Notes: generated by a model from the sequence alone, not told the origin. 27,138 nucleotides of DNA from JBEEJZ01 sp046046915 (GCA_046046915.1 JBJOIT010000039.1:1-27138), one strand, 5' to 3'. Shown: positions 16,330 to 25,360, counted from the stretch's first letter. Numbers and translations are program-made.

Positions 16330-17481
16330 ATGAGCTCCAACGCCACACCCCCGGCCACACAGGCCGCTGCCATGACCCATCTCAACCCCTCACAGACCCA
16401 CCCGGCGACCGCCGTGGAATGGGCCGACCCTGCGCGGGCGGCGCTTTTTAACGCCTGGCTGGCGGAGATCGCCCCGACGCAAGGCCTGCATCCAGACACC
16501 CTGCATCTGGCATCCGCCGACGCGAGTTTTCGGCGCTATCTGCGTATTGGGTCCACACACGGCAGCCGCATCATCATGGACGCTCCCCCCGCCAAAGAGG
16601 ACTGTCGGCCGTTCGTGCACGTCGCGGGTCTGATGCAACAGGCCGGTCTGCACGCACCCAAGGTCTTGGCCTGGGACGAGGCCCATGGCTTCATGCTGCT
16701 GAGCGACCTGGGACAGCACACCATGATGGCGCTCATCAACCCAGAAGTGCCACAAGCCAACTTTGCCAGCTACATACAGGCGGTGGATGCACTGATCGCC
16801 TGGCAACTGGCATCACAAGCTGATGTTCTGCCCCCTTACGATGAAGCCCTGCTGCGCCGCGAACTGGAACTCTTTCCCGAGTGGTACCTGGGACGGCACC
16901 GGGGAGTCGCCGTGGAAGGTGAGGTACGAAGCACGCTGGACGAGGCTTTCAAGCACATCGTTGCACAAAACCTGGCCTGGCCCAGTGTCTACGTGCACCG
17001 GGATTTCATGCCGCGCAATCTGATGGTCTGTGATATGGCCCCCACGCTCGGCGGCGAAACCTTGGCCCCCAACCTCGGCATTCTGGATTTTCAGGATGCG
17101 GTGTATGGCCCCATCACCTACGACATTGCCAGCCTGATGCGAGATGCATTCTTGAGCTGGGAAGAAGACTTCGTGCTGGACATCACCATCCGCTACTGGC
17201 AAAAGGCGCGCAAAGCAGGTCTGCCGGTGGGCGAAGACTTTGGCGAGTTTTACCGAGGCGTGGAATGGATGGGCTTGCAGCGCCACCTCAAGATCGCCGG
17301 CATCTTCGCGCGACTTACTCTGCGCGACGGCAAACCCAAGTATCTGGCCGACACGCCACGTTTCATTCATTACATTCGGTCCACCTGCAACCGCTACCGC
17401 GAACTCAAACCATTGCTCAGGCTGATCGACAAGGTCGAGGGCTTTGAGGCCCTGTCCGGCTTCGCCTACGGTCGCGTGTAA
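16330..17481 (+). CDS. amgK: AmgK-like sugar kinase (aminoglycoside phosphotransferase family)
   Basis: This 383-residue protein has the APH kinase fold. The catalytic loop is VHRDFMPRN, with Asp225 and Asn230, and the metal-binding motif is DFQ at 253-255 (GILDFQDAVYGPITYDIASL). The N-lobe has DASFRRYLRI and a hinge-like FMLLSDLG. Proteins of this type encoded beside lptD are typically AmgK, which phosphorylates MurNAc and GlcNAc at the anomeric position for peptidoglycan recycling. Its usual partner MurU is not next to it here but at 4147. An in-frame ATG at 16372 would give 369 residues and a start nearer the conserved region; neither ATG has a good RBS. Confidence 0.87.
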   Translation: MSSNATPPATQAAAMTHLNPSQTHPATAVEWADPARAALFNAWLAEIAPTQGLHPDTLHLASADASFRRYLRIGSTHGSRIIMDAPPAKEDCRPFVHVAGLMQQAGLHAPKVLAWDEAHGFMLLSDLGQHTMMALINPEVPQANFASYIQAVDALIAWQLASQADVLPPYDEALLRRELELFPEWYLGRHRGVAVEGEVRSTLDEAFKHIVAQNLAWPSVYVHRDFMPRNLMVCDMAPTLGGETLAPNLGILDFQDAVYGPITYDIASLMRDAFLSWEEDFVLDITIRYWQKARKAGLPVGEDFGEFYRGVEWMGLQRHLKIAGIFARLTLRDGKPKYLADTPRFIHYIRSTCNRYRELKPLLRLIDKVEGFEALSGFAYGRV

Positions 17482-17497
17482 GCACGGCACCCACGCG

Positions 17498-18277
17498 ATG
17501 CCTCGCTTTTATTGCCCCGTCCCCCTGGCTACAGGGCAGACACTCGATCTGCCTGCAGGTGCGGCGCGCCATGTGCAGGTGCTGCGGATGCAGCCAGGTG
17601 ACACCCTGACGCTGTTCAACGGCGCCGTCAATGATGCCGAGCTGGGCCAGGTGCAAGGCGAGTTCGAAGCGACCGTCACCGCCATGGGCCGCAGCCATGT
17701 CACGGCGGAGGTCGGCAGCTTTCAAAGTGTGGACAGGGAAGCCGCTTGCGCCGTGCACTTGGCGGTGGGCATGCCCGCCAACGAACGCATGGACTGGCTG
17801 GTGGAAAAAGCCACTGAACTGGGTGTGGCCAGCATTCAGCCCCTGATGACCGAGCGCAGCGTGCTGCGCCTGAGCGGTGAGCGGGCCAGCAAAAAAGTAG
17901 CGCACTGGCAAAGCATCGCCGTGGCGGCTTGCGAGCAGAGCGGCCGAAACCGGGTGCCTCGGGTGCATGAGGTGATGACATTGGCACAGTGGCTGGCCAC
18001 GATGTCTTCAAGCACAGGCAAGAGTGCCCAACTGGACACTCTGCACTGCCTCTTATCCCTGCAAACCGAGTCGACTCACCTAAGTCAAATGATGGGGGGC
18101 ACAGCCCCAAAGCCCACATCAGTCACTTTTTTGAGTGGCCCCGAGGGAGGACTGAGTCCCGGAGAGGAAAACGCCGCCCTGGCGCAACAGTTCGCGCCGG
18201 TCACGCTGGGCCCGCGTGTCTTGCGCGCCGAGACTGCGGCGCTGGCAGCATTGGCGGCACTTACACTGCCGGCATGA
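17498..18277 (+). CDS. rsmE: 16S rRNA (uracil-1498-N3)-methyltransferase
   Basis: RsmE methylates U1498 in the decoding region of 16S rRNA. From ATG 17498 it has 259 residues. The N-terminal PUA-like part starts MPRFYCPVPLATGQ and contains AARHVQVLRMQPGD. The SPOUT knot domain contains ERMDWLVEKATELGV (96-110), the SAM-binding LSGPEGGLSPGE (212-223) and the knot LGPRVLRAETAA (237-248). It begins 16 bases after amgK, and its stop overlaps the start of the next gene by ATGA. A somewhat long polar insertion (about 170-205) lies before the knot; it is not a known domain. Confidence 0.95.
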   Translation: MPRFYCPVPLATGQTLDLPAGAARHVQVLRMQPGDTLTLFNGAVNDAELGQVQGEFEATVTAMGRSHVTAEVGSFQSVDREAACAVHLAVGMPANERMDWLVEKATELGVASIQPLMTERSVLRLSGERASKKVAHWQSIAVAACEQSGRNRVPRVHEVMTLAQWLATMSSSTGKSAQLDTLHCLLSLQTESTHLSQMMGGTAPKPTSVTFLSGPEGGLSPGEENAALAQQFAPVTLGPRVLRAETAALAALAALTLPA

Positions 18278-19449
18278 ACCGCAATCTTTGGCTATTAGCC
18301 GTCTGTCAGGGCCTGTTTCTCACCAATAACGTCACCTTTATTGCCATCAATGGCCTGGTGGGTCTGAGCCTGGCACCACTGGGATGGATGGCCACGCTGC
18401 CGGTCATGGGCTACGTGGTGGGCGGGGCGCTCAGCACCTCGCTGGTGGCCAAGACGCAGATGCGCTTTGGGCGCAAGACTTCGTTCCAGATCGGTCTGGC
18501 AGTCGCCCTGGGGTCTGCCCTGCTGTGCGCTTATGCGGCCCTCAGCGCGAACTTCTGGCTGCTTTGCCTGGCCACCGTAGTGGCAGGCTACTACAACGCC
18601 AATGCCGGCCTGTACCGTTTTGCCGCCGCAGAACTGAGTGCCCCCGCCTGGCGGGAGAAAGCCGTGTCTTTGGTGATGGCGGGTGGCCTGATCGGCGCCA
18701 TTGCCGGGCCCAACCTGGCCACCTGGACCCGCAACTTGATGGGTGTGCCCTTTGCAGGCGCCTACATTGCACTGGCCGGTGTGGCGCTGCTGTCCACACT
18801 GCTGCTGAGCCAGATCGACTTTCCGCCCCTTCCGGCGAAGAAAAGCGGTGACGGTGGCCGCCCTCTGGCCGTGATCATGCGCCAGCCCGCCTTCATGGTG
18901 TCTGCCGCTGCCGGCGCGCTGGGCTATGGGGTGATGAACCTGCTGATGGCAGCCACGCCCATTGCCATGCAGCAGTGCGGCCTACCGTTTTCAGACGCGG
19001 CGCTGGTGCTGGAATGGCACGTCATCGGCATGTTTGCACCCGGCTTTTTTACCGGGCACCTGATCCGCCGCTTCGGTGCGCTACCCATCATGGGCGTGGG
19101 CGTGGTACTGAACGCCCTGTGTATTGCGGTCGCCCTGTCGGGCATAGCGCTGCACCAGTTTCTGGCGGCCCTGTTTCTGTTAGGTGTGGGTTGGAACTTC
19201 CTGTTCACGGGCAGCACCACCTTGTCATTGCAAACCTACACCCCCGAAGAAAAAGACAAGGCCCAGGGCGCGCTCAACTTCTTTGTTTTTGCCACGCTGG
19301 CGCTGACCTCGTTTGCCTCGGGCGTACTGGTCACCACCCAAGGCTGGACACTGCTGAACTACGGCTCGCTGCTGCCGGTGCTCATGACGGGCGCTGCACT
19401 GCTTTGGCTGGCCATGCAAAACCGCAAGACGGCCGTGAGCGCTGCCTGA
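18274..19449 (+). CDS. Major facilitator superfamily transporter, substrate unknown
   Basis: This 391-residue integral membrane protein has about twelve hydrophobic segments, starting MNRNLWLLAVCQGLFLTNN. The motif-A-like loop between segments 2 and 3 is KTQMRFGRKTSF. Two six-helix halves are separated by a polar loop (about residues 185-205, PPLPAKKSGDGG). Start ATG 18274 overlaps the rsmE stop by ATGA, so it is translated with rsmE. I cannot assign a substrate: the sequence suggests a general drug/metabolite-type MFS permease and the neighbours give no guidance. Confidence 0.88.
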   Translation: MNRNLWLLAVCQGLFLTNNVTFIAINGLVGLSLAPLGWMATLPVMGYVVGGALSTSLVAKTQMRFGRKTSFQIGLAVALGSALLCAYAALSANFWLLCLATVVAGYYNANAGLYRFAAAELSAPAWREKAVSLVMAGGLIGAIAGPNLATWTRNLMGVPFAGAYIALAGVALLSTLLLSQIDFPPLPAKKSGDGGRPLAVIMRQPAFMVSAAAGALGYGVMNLLMAATPIAMQQCGLPFSDAALVLEWHVIGMFAPGFFTGHLIRRFGALPIMGVGVVLNALCIAVALSGIALHQFLAALFLLGVGWNFLFTGSTTLSLQTYTPEEKDKAQGALNFFVFATLALTSFASGVLVTTQGWTLLNYGSLLPVLMTGAALLWLAMQNRKTAVSAA

Positions 19450-19454
19450 AACGA

Positions 19455-20045
19455 ATGCACCGCACGCTCTTCACCACGCCGGGCCTTGGGCATGTGCTCA
19501 GACCCTTGTCCATAGGTTTGCTTCGACTGACCGGCTGGCGTGTAGAGGGTGCTTTACCCCTAGCTTGCGCAAAGGCCGTGGTCATAGGCGCACCCCACAC
19601 CAGCAACTGGGATCTGCCTTACACCCTGATGGCCGCATTTGCGCTGCGGGCCCAGGTGTACTGGATGGGCAAGCACAGCTTGTTTCGCTTTCCTTTTGGT
19701 GCCCTGATGCGCTGGCTGGGCGGCATCGCCGTGAACCGCGAAAAATCCACCGACATGGTGGCCGCATCGGCTAACGCCCTGCGCGCAGCCCCGGGCTCGC
19801 TGTATCTGGTGGTCTCGCCGGAAGGCACCCGCAGCAAAACGCACTACTGGAAAACCGGCTTTTATTACATCGCCCGGCAGGCCGAGGTGCCCATCGTCAT
19901 GGCCTACATCGACTACGCCAACAAGCGTGTGGGTGTGGGCCCTGTTTTTACCCCTACCGGCGATATCGAGGCAGACATGCAAGCCATCAAGGCTTTTTAC
20001 GCACCGTTCAAAGGCAAAAACGCGGACCAGTTTGAAGCCAGCTAA
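19455..20045 (+). CDS. Lysophospholipid acyltransferase family protein (PlsC-like)
   Basis: This 196-residue protein of the 1-acyl-glycerol-3-phosphate acyltransferase superfamily carries the catalytic HX4D motif as HTSNWD (His48, Asp53) and the substrate motif SPEGTRS (121-127). A hydrophobic segment near the N-terminus (about 10-27) suggests membrane association. It is shorter than PlsC of E. coli (245 residues) and resembles the compact bacterial group of glycerol acyltransferases, so the acyl acceptor is uncertain. It starts 5 bases after the MFS stop, with no strong RBS, and ends the amgK-rsmE-MFS run. Confidence 0.88.
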   Translation: MHRTLFTTPGLGHVLRPLSIGLLRLTGWRVEGALPLACAKAVVIGAPHTSNWDLPYTLMAAFALRAQVYWMGKHSLFRFPFGALMRWLGGIAVNREKSTDMVAASANALRAAPGSLYLVVSPEGTRSKTHYWKTGFYYIARQAEVPIVMAYIDYANKRVGVGPVFTPTGDIEADMQAIKAFYAPFKGKNADQFEAS

Positions 20046-20069
20046 AGCAGGCTGGCCACAAGCCGCTTT
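20044..20069. terminator. Hairpin between convergent genes
   Basis: AAAGC-A-GGCT pairs with AGCC-GCTTT around a 7-base loop, with one bulged A. It spans nearly the whole 23-base gap between the acyltransferase stop and the M20 peptidase stop. The T-tracts are only three bases long on each side, so efficiency is doubtful. Confidence 0.4.
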
Positions 20070-21559
20070 CAGGGCATTTGCGCGATCACCTGCGCCACCG
20101 CAGCCGTGAGTTTTTTTGCGTAGGGCACATGCAAAAACTCATTGGGGCCATGCGCGTTGCTCTTGGGGCCCAGTACGCCGCACACCATCATCTGCGCCTT
20201 GGGAAACCCCTTGGACAGCATGTTCATCAGGGGAATGGTGCCGCCCTGACCGATGTAGCCGCATGGCGCGCCAAAGTGCGCGGATGAGGCTGCATTCAAG
20301 GCGTTCTCGAACCATGGCACCGTGCTGGGGGCATTCCAACCTGTGGCGCCGCCGCTGCCTTCAAACGTTACTTTGGCCTGATAAGGCGCGTTGTCTTCGA
20401 GCAAAGCCTTGAGCTGCTGCACCGCGGTGGCCGCCTCCACCAAAGGAGGCAAGCGCAAACTGAGTTTGAAGGCGGTGTAGGGGCGCAGCACATTGCCAGC
20501 GTTGGCGAGGTCTGGCAGGCCATCTGCACCGGTCACGCTCAGGGTGGGTGTCCAGGTGCGCCTGAGCAAGGCTTGCAGAGGATCGGTCGTGGTCGGCAAG
20601 GTGAACGCTGTCGCACCGCCGCAGTCATGGTGTGCCCAGGGAAAGCGCTTGTGCAGCTCATCACCCAGAATCTTGGCAGTAGCTTGCGCCTGCGCCAAGC
20701 GATCAGCAGGCACCTCGCAATGAAAACCTTCTGGCAACAAGCGGCCGGTGGCACTGTCCTCCAGACGATCGAGCACTTGTCGCATGATGCGAAAGCTCGA
20801 CGGCACCAAACCACTGGCGTCGCCCGAATGCACGCCTTCGGTCAGCACCTCGACCTTGAGCGTGCCACTGGCCATGCCCCTGAGGCTGGTGGTGAGCCAG
20901 AGCTGGTCGTAGTTGCCTGCACCGGAGTCCAGGCAAATCACCAAGGCCACGTCCCCAAGGCGGTTGTAGCCGGGCGCGCGCAGGGCGTCGATGTAGGGCA
21001 GCAGGTCAAAAGAGCCGCTTTCCTCGCAAGTTTCAATCAAGCCGACGATGCGCGGGTGTGGGAGCTGCTGACTTTTCAGGACCTGCACCGCCGCGATACT
21101 GGCGTACACGGCGTAGCCATCGTCTGCGCCGCCGCGCCCATACAACTTGCCGTCTTCAAAACGTGGCGTCCACGGCCCCAGATCACTACGCCAGCCACTG
21201 AATTCGGGCTGCTTGTCCAGGTGGCCATACATCAACACGGTCTGACCGGACGCTGGCTGACTCGCCCCCCCACCGTTAGAGGCAGGGATTTCAAAAAACA
21301 GCACCGGCGTACGGCCTTCAAGGCGGAGGATGTCCAGCGTCAGGCCTTCCACCTTTTGCGCCTCCACCCACTGCGCCGCATTGCGGATCACGGTGTCGAT
21401 GTAGCCGTGCTGCGACCATTCGGCGTCAAACATGGGCGACTTGGCCGGAATGCGGATGTAGTCGGTAAGCTGATGAACGATGTCTTCATCCCAAGCCCAG
21501 CTGACTTCAGATAAGGCGAGGGCGGGATTCAGGGCGGATTGGGGCACACGGGCATTCAT
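20069..21559 (-). CDS. M20 family metallopeptidase (dipeptidase-like)
   Basis: A 496-residue cytosolic zinc peptidase of the M20 / carnosinase-like group. Metal-site motifs are all visible: YGHLDKQP (His113, Asp115), YGRGGADDGYA (Asp146-Asp147), ETCEESGS (Glu179-Glu180) and CLDSG (Asp211). The dimerisation domain follows from about residue 225 (EGVHSGDASGLVPSSF). The C-terminal segment YIGQGGTIPLMN / GPKSNAHGPNEF supplies the last ligand histidine. Start ATG 21559 has a GGAG about 9 bases upstream. It is monocistronic between a convergent acyltransferase and a divergent mutarotase gene. The exact peptide substrate is unknown. Confidence 0.93.
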   Translation of the reverse strand: MNARVPQSALNPALALSEVSWAWDEDIVHQLTDYIRIPAKSPMFDAEWSQHGYIDTVIRNAAQWVEAQKVEGLTLDILRLEGRTPVLFFEIPASNGGGASQPASGQTVLMYGHLDKQPEFSGWRSDLGPWTPRFEDGKLYGRGGADDGYAVYASIAAVQVLKSQQLPHPRIVGLIETCEESGSFDLLPYIDALRAPGYNRLGDVALVICLDSGAGNYDQLWLTTSLRGMASGTLKVEVLTEGVHSGDASGLVPSSFRIMRQVLDRLEDSATGRLLPEGFHCEVPADRLAQAQATAKILGDELHKRFPWAHHDCGGATAFTLPTTTDPLQALLRRTWTPTLSVTGADGLPDLANAGNVLRPYTAFKLSLRLPPLVEAATAVQQLKALLEDNAPYQAKVTFEGSGGATGWNAPSTVPWFENALNAASSAHFGAPCGYIGQGGTIPLMNMLSKGFPKAQMMVCGVLGPKSNAHGPNEFLHVPYAKKLTAAVAQVIAQMP

Positions 21560-21719
21560 GTCATGACTCCATCTGGCAAGGGTGCCAACGATACACCGCC
21601 CGCACTGCCTGCGTCTGCTCTGGTCAGGGTTAACGCCTAGAAGTGACCAGGATCTGGCCCGCTACCATGCCAGATTGACCGGCCGCGTGCCGGGTTGTTG
21701 ACATCCCCAAGGTAAAACC

Positions 21720-22145
21720 ATGCTCAAAGGCCTGCCTGCGCTCCTTTCTCCAGAACTACTGCACATCCTGGCCTCCATGGGCCATGGCGATGAAATCGTA
21801 CTGGCGGATGCCAACTTTCCCGCTGCGACCCACGCCAAACGGCTGGTACACCTGCCAGGCATTGGTGCCGCCGCTGTGCTGGATGCGGTGCTCACCGTTT
21901 TGCCACTCGATACGTTTGTCGACCAGCCCGCCCTCACCATGCAGGTGGTGGGCGATGCCGTGGCCGTGCCTGAAGCGGTGGCAGATTTCCAGGCCGTGCT
22001 CCAACGTCATGGTTGTGCCCCGGCTGGATCACTCGAACGTTTTGCGTTCTACGATCGGGCGGCCCAAGCTTTTGCGGTGGTGTCAACCGGTGAGACCCGC
22101 ATCTACGGCAACATCGTGCTCAAAAAAGGCGTCGTACTGGCCTAG
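21720..22145 (+). CDS. RbsD/FucU family sugar mutarotase (FucU-like)
   Basis: A 141-residue protein of the RbsD/FucU fold, which interconverts anomers of sugars such as fucose or ribose. Visible are the N-terminal LPALLSPELLHILASMGHGDEI stretch in pieces, with the catalytic His22 and Asp30 (MGHGD, LADANFPA), and the C-terminal ETRIYGNIVLKKGV with its conserved Tyr. FucU (about 140 residues) matches better than RbsD in length and in the GHGDEIVLADANFP motif. AAGG about 8 bases before the ATG may be the RBS. No fucose or ribose catabolic genes are in the window, so the sugar is unknown. Confidence 0.9.
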   Translation: MLKGLPALLSPELLHILASMGHGDEIVLADANFPAATHAKRLVHLPGIGAAAVLDAVLTVLPLDTFVDQPALTMQVVGDAVAVPEAVADFQAVLQRHGCAPAGSLERFAFYDRAAQAFAVVSTGETRIYGNIVLKKGVVLA

Positions 22146-22193
22146 CCAAACCGACCAGGCAGTACCCATACGGCTTGCCATAGACTAGTCCGC

Positions 22194-23591
22194 ATGCTGC
22201 CTGATTACGTCTTTCTTGATTTAGAAACCACCGGCGGCAACCCGGTGACAGACCGCATTACCGAAGTTGCCGCCGTGCGTATCACCGCTGGCAAGGAGGT
22301 GGCTCGCTGGAGCACCCTGGTCAACCCGGGCACACCCATCCCGCGCTTCATCACCGGTCTGACCGGCATCAGCGACGACATGGTGGCCGATGCACCCACC
22401 TTTGACACTATTGCCCAGCGCCTGCTGGCCTTGCTTGACGGTGCGGTGCTAGCAGCCCACAACGTGCGTTTTGACCACGGTTTCCTGAAGAACGAATTTG
22501 CCCGTGCCGGCATCGACCTGCGGGTGAAAACCCTCTGTACCGTCAGGCTGTCACGCAAGCTCTACCCGCAACACCGCAGCCACGGTCTGGACGCCATCAT
22601 GCAGCGCCACGGACTGCATACCATAGCGAGGCACCGCGCTATGGGCGATGTGGATGTGGTTCTGGCGTGGCTCGCGCAAGCCAGCCAGGAATTGGGCGCT
22701 TCACAGGTGGAAAGCGCCGCCGCTGCCTTGCTCGGTGGCAGCGCTAGCCTGCCGCCACAGCTGGAAACACCTCTGGAAGACATCCCCAACGGCCCCGGGG
22801 TGTACCTGTTTTATGGCGACGGCCCTTTGCCCCTGTATGTGGGCAAGAGCGTAAATTTGCGCACGCGGGTGCTGTCACACTTTCAGGTCGATCACAAGGT
22901 AGCGCGTGAGATGCGCCTGGCCCAGGAAACCCGGCGCGTGGAGTGGCGCCCAACGGCGGGTGAACTGGGTGCTCTGCTGCTGGAGTCGCGCTTGGTGAAG
23001 GAGCTGCAACCCATACACAACCGGCAATTGCGACGTCAAAACGACTTGTGGGCTTGGCGTATATCTGATGATCCCAATGCCCGTCCGCCCCTCACCCTGT
23101 TGAAGGGGGACGATTTCGTGGGCACATCACTGGATCAGTTGTACGGTGTGTATCGCTCACGAAAACAAGCGACTGAGGCCCTGCGTGAGCTGGCCGAAGT
23201 CCATCTTTTATGCCTGCAAAACCTGGGACTTGAATCCAGCAAGGGCCGTTGCTTTGGGCACCAACTGGGGCGCTGCAAAGGTGTTTGCTGCGGACAAGAA
23301 GCCCTCGAACGTCACCACTTGCGTTTGAAGCTGGCATTTGCTGCACAACGCCTGAGAGCCTGGCCGTTTGCTGGCAAAGTGGGCCTGCGTGAACACGATG
23401 CCAAAACCGGCCGCACCGACATCCATGTGTTTGACCAGTGGCGCCACCTGGCCACCGTCCAAAACGAATCAGACCTTGCCGACGTGGCGCAGAGTCGCAG
23501 CTCCCTCGCTTTTGACCTGGACAGTTACCGCCTGTTGGTCAAACGCCTTTTAGCGCCTGGCGAGCGCCTCATCCATTTACCGGCCGGTTGA
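22194..23591 (+). CDS. DEDDh exonuclease fused to a GIY-YIG (UvrC/Cho-like) endonuclease
   Basis: This 465-residue protein has two nuclease domains. Residues 1-165 form a DnaQ-like 3'-5' exonuclease with Asp9, Glu11 (FLDLETTGG), Asp94 (HNVRFDHGF), His147 and Asp152 (HRAMGDVDV). Residues 195-285 form a GIY-YIG nuclease: GVYLF (202-206), LYVGKS (214-219), Arg223 and Glu264 (LLLESRLVKEL). The remainder resembles Cho, the UvrC-like nuclease that makes the 3' incision in excision repair, and has a cysteine cluster (340, 353, 361, 365, 366). Both active sites look intact, so a role in DNA repair is likely. It ends 3 bases before the convergent metW stop. Confidence 0.92.
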   Translation: MLPDYVFLDLETTGGNPVTDRITEVAAVRITAGKEVARWSTLVNPGTPIPRFITGLTGISDDMVADAPTFDTIAQRLLALLDGAVLAAHNVRFDHGFLKNEFARAGIDLRVKTLCTVRLSRKLYPQHRSHGLDAIMQRHGLHTIARHRAMGDVDVVLAWLAQASQELGASQVESAAAALLGGSASLPPQLETPLEDIPNGPGVYLFYGDGPLPLYVGKSVNLRTRVLSHFQVDHKVAREMRLAQETRRVEWRPTAGELGALLLESRLVKELQPIHNRQLRRQNDLWAWRISDDPNARPPLTLLKGDDFVGTSLDQLYGVYRSRKQATEALRELAEVHLLCLQNLGLESSKGRCFGHQLGRCKGVCCGQEALERHHLRLKLAFAAQRLRAWPFAGKVGLREHDAKTGRTDIHVFDQWRHLATVQNESDLADVAQSRSSLAFDLDSYRLLVKRLLAPGERLIHLPAG

Positions 23592-23594
23592 AGG

Positions 23595-24176
23595 TCAGCG
23601 GCTGAAAGTAAAGACCGACGTTCCCGCCAACAAGTTGGGCAACCAGCGCACCTCTCGGCCGGCCTGAAGGCCAAAGGCGTCCTGAATTCGAAGCCCGTTC
23701 TTATGGGCCAAGACCTCCAGATCAGCATGCGTTCCGACGCGGATATTGGGGGTGTCATACCACTGGTAAGGCAAACGCCGGGTCACCGGCATGCGCCCCA
23801 TCAGCACACTGAGCCGGTTGGGCCAATGGGCGAAATTGGGAAAGGCCACGATGCCGGTTCGACCAACTCGGGCCGTCTCACGCAGCATGGTTTCGGCATT
23901 TCGCAGGTGCTGCAGCGTATCGAGCTGCAACACCACGTCAAAGCTGGCATCGTCAAACACCGCCAGGCCTTCGTCGAGGTTGAGCTGCAGGACGTTAACA
24001 CCACGCTTGACGCAGGCCAGCACATTGGCATCGCTGATTTCAACACCGTAGCCCGTGCAACCGCGCTTGGCCTGCAAATGAGCCAGCATCGCACCATCGC
24101 CGCAGCCCAGGTCCAGTACACGTGAACCAACAGGCACCAGGCGTGCAATCGCCTGCATGGTGGTGATGTCGGTCAT
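23595..24176 (-). CDS. metW: Methionine biosynthesis protein MetW
   Basis: A 193-residue class I SAM-methyltransferase-fold protein, with the SAM loop VLDLGCGDGAML (20-31) and VEISD as the acidic second strand. The MetW hallmarks FPNFAHWPNRL, LPYQWYDTPNIRV and the C-terminal NLLAGTSVFTFSR are present. MetW is encoded with metX in many proteobacteria and is needed for full homoserine acyltransferase function, although its exact biochemistry is unsettled. The start overlaps the metX stop by 4 bases, showing translational coupling. Confidence 0.95.
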   Translation of the reverse strand: MTDITTMQAIARLVPVGSRVLDLGCGDGAMLAHLQAKRGCTGYGVEISDANVLACVKRGVNVLQLNLDEGLAVFDDASFDVVLQLDTLQHLRNAETMLRETARVGRTGIVAFPNFAHWPNRLSVLMGRMPVTRRLPYQWYDTPNIRVGTHADLEVLAHKNGLRIQDAFGLQAGREVRWLPNLLAGTSVFTFSR

Positions 24177-25360
24177 ACGGCGCCCCCCAAAGTCATGCCA
24201 TCAAAGTAGGCCCTAACCACACCCATATAGCGCTCATCGTCAAGCAAAAAGGCGTCATGGCCGTGGGGTGCATCGATCTCTGCGTAAACCACATCACGCC
24301 GGTTGTCGAGCAAGGCTTTGACGATTTCACGGCTGCGTTTGGGGCTGAAGCGCCAGTCGGTCGAAAAGCTGATGACCAGAAATTTGCAGCTGGCCCGCTC
24401 AAGCGCGCTGCTCAAATTGCCACCAAATGCACGAGCGGGGTCAAAGTAGTCCAAGGCACGCGTAATAAGCAAATAAGTGTTGGCGTCAAAGTACTCGGCA
24501 AACTTGTCGCCCTGGTAACGCAGATAACTCTCAATTTGGAACTCGACATCCTGCGTGGAGTACTTAAGTGGCACCAGATCACCTGCATCCGAATGCTGGC
24601 CGGCAGATTCAGCCAAAGCAGCGGCCCGCAACTGACGACCAAACTTTTCATTCATCACGTCATCGCTCAGATAGGTGATGTGGCCAATCATGCGGGCAAT
24701 GCGCAAACCCCGCTTGGGGACCGTGCCGTGACGATAAAAATGACCTTCATGAAAATCGGGGTCGGTCACGATGGCGCGGCGAGCTACTTCGTTGAAAGCG
24801 ATGTTCTCTGCAGTCAGGTTGGGGGCACTGGCCACCACCACGGCATGGCGAACACGCTCTGGGTACTGCAAGGTCCAGCTCAGCGCCTGCATGCCACCGA
24901 GCGAGCCGCCCATGACCGCCGCCAGTGTTTGAATACCCAAGGCATCCAGCAAGCGGGCCTGGGCATTGACCCAATCCTCCACTGTCACCACAGGGAAATC
25001 AGCGCCGTAAACCTGATGACTGCCTGCCGGCGCATCTGGATTGGCGTGCATGGGGCCAGTGGACCCAAAACAGGAACCGAGGTTGTTGACGCCGATCACA
25101 AAGAACCGGTTGGTATCCACAGGCTTGCCTGGACCAATCATGTTGTCCCACCACCCCTCAGATTTGTCTTGCCCTGCGTACACACCGGCGACATGGTGCG
25201 AAGCGTTCAGGGCATGGCAGATCAAGACGGCATTGGAGCGATCAGCGTTCAGTTTTCCGTAGGTCTCAAACGCAAGTTCGTAGTCGCGGATGGCCGCGCC
25301 ACTTTGCAGGGGCAAAGCGGCATCGAAGTGCATGGTTTGCGGGGTCGCGATCAATGTCAT
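24173..25360 (-). CDS. metX: Homoserine O-acyltransferase
   Basis: An alpha/beta-hydrolase-fold enzyme of 395 residues that activates homoserine in the first committed step of methionine synthesis. The nucleophile is Ser153 in AVMGGSLGGMQALSW. Asp335 (STDWRFSP) and His368 (PHGHDAFLLD) complete the triad, and CHALNASHHVAG forms the oxyanion region. Proteobacterial MetX enzymes may use acetyl- or succinyl-CoA; the sequence alone does not settle which here. Start ATG 25360 overlaps the stop of a small upstream reading frame (ATGA), and the leader carries a terminator-like hairpin, suggesting attenuation control. Confidence 0.95.
   Translation of the reverse strand: MTLIATPQTMHFDAALPLQSGAAIRDYELAFETYGKLNADRSNAVLICHALNASHHVAGVYAGQDKSEGWWDNMIGPGKPVDTNRFFVIGVNNLGSCFGSTGPMHANPDAPAGSHQVYGADFPVVTVEDWVNAQARLLDALGIQTLAAVMGGSLGGMQALSWTLQYPERVRHAVVVASAPNLTAENIAFNEVARRAIVTDPDFHEGHFYRHGTVPKRGLRIARMIGHITYLSDDVMNEKFGRQLRAAALAESAGQHSDAGDLVPLKYSTQDVEFQIESYLRYQGDKFAEYFDANTYLLITRALDYFDPARAFGGNLSSALERASCKFLVISFSTDWRFSPKRSREIVKALLDNRRDVVYAEIDAPHGHDAFLLDDERYMGVVRAYFDGMTLGGAV

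Noticed and set aside
20573..21514. 313-codon plus-strand ORF opposite the M20 peptidase
   Set aside because: No family features; the minus-strand peptidase has all its metal-site motifs.
21698..21703. TTGACA as a -35 box for the FucU-like gene
   Set aside because: It is only 16 bases before the ATG, leaving no room for a -10 box and leader.
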